13,832 nt of DNA from Candidatus Undinarchaeales archaeon (GTDB taxonomy: Archaea; SpSt-1190; JASMDC01). The position numbers were made by a program, and so were the translations under genes. Shown piece after piece: positions 12,901 through 13,832 of the stretch. Position 1 is the first letter of the stretch. Every line of letters begins with the position of its first letter. The stretch lies in contig JASMDC010000031.1 in NCBI GenBank assembly GCA_030753015.1, positions 1 to 13,832 of the forward strand, in the 5' to 3' direction. A model generated the notes under the pieces. That model was not told the DNA's origin, did not search any database, and saw nothing but the letters and a program-made list of their open reading frames with translations.

Positions 12901-13832
12901 ATCCCGTTTCTTCACCTCCTCGGTTAATGTAGCAAAATTCATTTTGGGGAATGTCACTTCAAGTCCAAGATACTCCTTTGGGGGTAGCGAGATCTCACTG
13001 AAAATACGATGTAGCTTGACATCCCCTTCGGAACCAGTAATCACTGGAGGAACATCATTCTTGCATAATACGAGAAGCTCTGTCTTTTTTTCATAATCTG
13101 TCGAGAGGTCGATTTTCATCGACAGTATCTCTTCCTGATTTTGAAAATGGGATGTTTCGATGATATAATTAGTGAGGTTGAAATAGCTGTCAACAGGTGT
13201 TGGGAAGGTAGTATTGAGATTCTTGAATCCGGATCCCCCCGTGTTTCCGAGAAGTTCAAGTATCCCGCAACGGATGAATTCCATGGAGAAAGACTCAGGA
13301 TCAGTTAATTCGATTTCGTAGAAGGTCGAATCGGATCCGGATATTTTTGCTAGGTTGTGTATGACCGTCTCATGAATAGGGGAAATTTGGTAAATATCGT
13401 GTAGGTGCTCCTCGAGCTTGTCGAGCAGCAATTTATAGCTAATGGCAGAAGATGTGAAATTGAAGTCCGACACACGGCGAGTACCATAATGAGTATCATT
13501 CGCGTTACTAAAAGAAGTATTTACTAGGTCGATGCGTATCCTGCCGTCCAGGTGATCCTCAAACAAGAAATCCCCCTGGATAGAACGCTGGCGCCAGACA
13601 AGCTTCTTCTCATCTCGTTCGAGAATGTCATTACTCGTTCTAAATTCATCTTCGAGGGCCTGAAGATCAAGATTCGTATCCGTGTAGGCGTGTATTGTAT
13701 AGTTTGAATCCGTCGCGTTCAATGAGCGAAGGTAGACCTTTACGACGGTCTCGCCATAACGAGGCTCGTCAATACAAGTCTTTTTTTCATCCTTTTCTTC
13801 ACATGTCTGGAATTTTGTGGATTGGACATCTG
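9979..13832 (-). CDS. Giant C-terminally anchored surface protein (5' partial)
   Basis: The frame is open to the window end, so the N-terminus is missing; at least 1283 residues are present. Residue numbers count from the TTG at 13722. I see about 24 N-x-S/T sequons, all before the membrane segment (about 1105-1130), so the large part is probably outside the cell and N-glycosylated. A cysteine cluster (CGDGIC at 460-465, CCEDCGCP at 485-492) is followed by about four beta-sandwich repeats of DUF11/CARDB style (near 500-600, 640-740, 745-850, 855-960). The roughly 117-residue tail is Gly/Glu-rich with three GGGW motifs, tandem repeats and no Lys, Arg or His. The part before about residue 430 is clearly AT-richer. 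Adhesin, S-layer-associated or envelope scaffold roles are possible; I cannot name the family. The gene converges on tgtA with a 3-base gap. Confidence 0.85.
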   Translation of the reverse strand, partial: DVQSTKFQTCEEKDEKKTCIDEPRYGETVVKVYLRSLNATDSNYTIHAYTDTNLDLQALEDEFRTSNDILERDEKKLVWRQRSIQGDFLFEDHLDGRIRIDLVNTSFSNANDTHYGTRRVSDFNFTSSAISYKLLLDKLEEHLHDIYQISPIHETVIHNLAKISGSDSTFYEIELTDPESFSMEFIRCGILELLGNTGGSGFKNLNTTFPTPVDSYFNLTNYIIETSHFQNQEEILSMKIDLSTDYEKKTELLVLCKNDVPPVITGSEGDVKLHRIFSEISLPPKEYLGLEVTFPKMNFATLTEEVKKRDILGLESDRSVRWRDHGFYYQAFSNGSVYVYNKGYISILSLRNLIEAIDSLETFFRSTGVSTDVPEDPGIISSIPIRWMEFRSKDSDRYNLKITNQSMLYDIGLKTICPNDLTISGLMFCGDHTILDRSQEGNNRIGLLKADTLTVTALANASLPMDMSLITKEGDYVSEKRHHTAVLPSFPIGPLCGDGICSELEERQVPGQPPSPGKIYCCEDCGCPKVVVEREFSDATPMIDEVVNVTAYVMNVGSVPAYNVIFNEVLPPGFIFVKGEKGFSGTIPAKGVVNFTYDMQAPEDGGETSYPPLLTLYFDASQNKFLVNASAKYMEVVLTEKDPQIVFSRIIKGEVALLRREIVKEMGETPDVIVLKSLSDLNPAVGDIVRAYVHVTNNLDEDIAITCVEPTSETLEFLDHTARFRDIPQIKEGRTIEYIYEMRAIRTGNFTIDPTRVLLNIGGLNQEFQSNEIKFKVLDNKANATTMFGGMNFTLMVENIGEGDAHNVTIYSAVGDDFFESKKWGEEYTWNGDLLAGEAKSVNITLTPYALGSYDLPPARVTYNDQDLKSHEVLANNTDVFYAAPAHFGLFPKIEIIGLLDKNDYNSTEDVNLEAIVFNHGEGTAFDLELNLTLSEGLECGTACGYTGSIPAGELVRVPLHLKRTGTEPPLRITLTSHCFDELGYEYVAQSFPLDVPLALPGSDITLFQVEQRYNQISETLNYNVRAFRPNLTAKIVFMFIPPSDMNFTGPEELVDENGTLILRTFRKLGSYSYKGLKDSMTQRINFPESRTQVFFVDLYGVAHSYVKESKDVLYDAKEVAAPTAEAAGDMSGTDEEDETNWLLIAMVGLVSISILGGGVYAVLSGLQGGGGTSAEDLEDTEVPDYVGGEDSEEESDAPVTEGMGGGIEGMEGGMPGMGGEGAEGGMPGMGGEGAEGGGWGDQQQQGWAPGGEEGGGEEGGAEGGGWQAPEGGEDDGSGGGGW
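10048..10077. repeat. 15-bp tandem repeat, two copies
   Basis: ACCACCTTCTTCGCC occurs twice in tandem. It encodes GGEEG-type repeats in the tail of the large surface protein. Confidence 0.8.
10127..10198. repeat. 36-bp tandem repeat, two copies
   Basis: Two adjacent 36-base units (10127-10162 and 10163-10198) agree at 35 of 36 positions and encode the 12-residue unit GGMPGMGGEGAE twice in the tail of the large surface protein. The near-identity at the DNA level, third positions included, points to recent duplication by slippage or recombination. Confidence 0.9.

Noticed and set aside
13720-13722. TTG at 13720-13722 as the true start of the surface protein
   Set aside because: The frame stays open for 36 more codons to the window edge, and this residue has no signal peptide after it, so the real start is outside the window.

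Overview
The window looks like chromosomal DNA from an archaeon, most likely of the euryarchaeal grade. Four things support this: a complete archaeosine (tRNA G15 modification) gene set, an archaeal-type SepF, an archaeal A24 prepilin peptidase, and AT-rich TATA-like boxes about 25-30 bases before several start codons, often with almost no leader. Most of the window is GC-rich with strong GC preference at third codon positions. I cannot place it to order; Thermoplasmatota-like or another poorly sampled lineage is only a guess.

Layout. Bases 1-53 hold the last codons of an unidentified plus-strand gene, followed by about 120 non-coding bases. argS (minus) and tmk (plus) diverge from a 54-base spacer with one AT-rich box that can serve both. 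Two small plus-strand genes follow: an 84-residue soluble protein and a 127-residue protein with one membrane segment, both unidentified and each behind its own TATA-like box. sepF (cell division) comes next, with its own promoter, a Shine-Dalgarno site and a perfect GC-rich hairpin just after its stop. A type IV prepilin peptidase with an unusually long soluble insert follows. Four bases later begins a compact cluster, arcS - raSEA - tgtA, which covers archaeosine formation on tRNA from preQ0: TgtA inserts preQ0 at position 15, ArcS attaches lysine to it, and the radical-SAM protein RaSEA converts the adduct to archaeosine.

The right third (9979 to the window end, minus strand) is one very large surface protein whose N-terminus lies beyond the window. 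It converges on tgtA with only 3 bases between stop codons. It has about 24 N-glycosylation sequons, a CGDGIC-type cysteine cluster, several beta-sandwich repeats, one C-terminal membrane segment and a roughly 117-residue Gly/Glu/Trp-rich tail without a single Lys, Arg or His. Its N-terminal coding part is much more AT-rich than the rest of the window, and the change falls just before the cysteine cluster, so the gene looks like a mosaic. This protein and the enlarged prepilin peptidase are the least explained items here; the archaeosine genes are a known pathway in a tidy arrangement. I saw no CRISPR array, insertion sequence, tRNA or rRNA.
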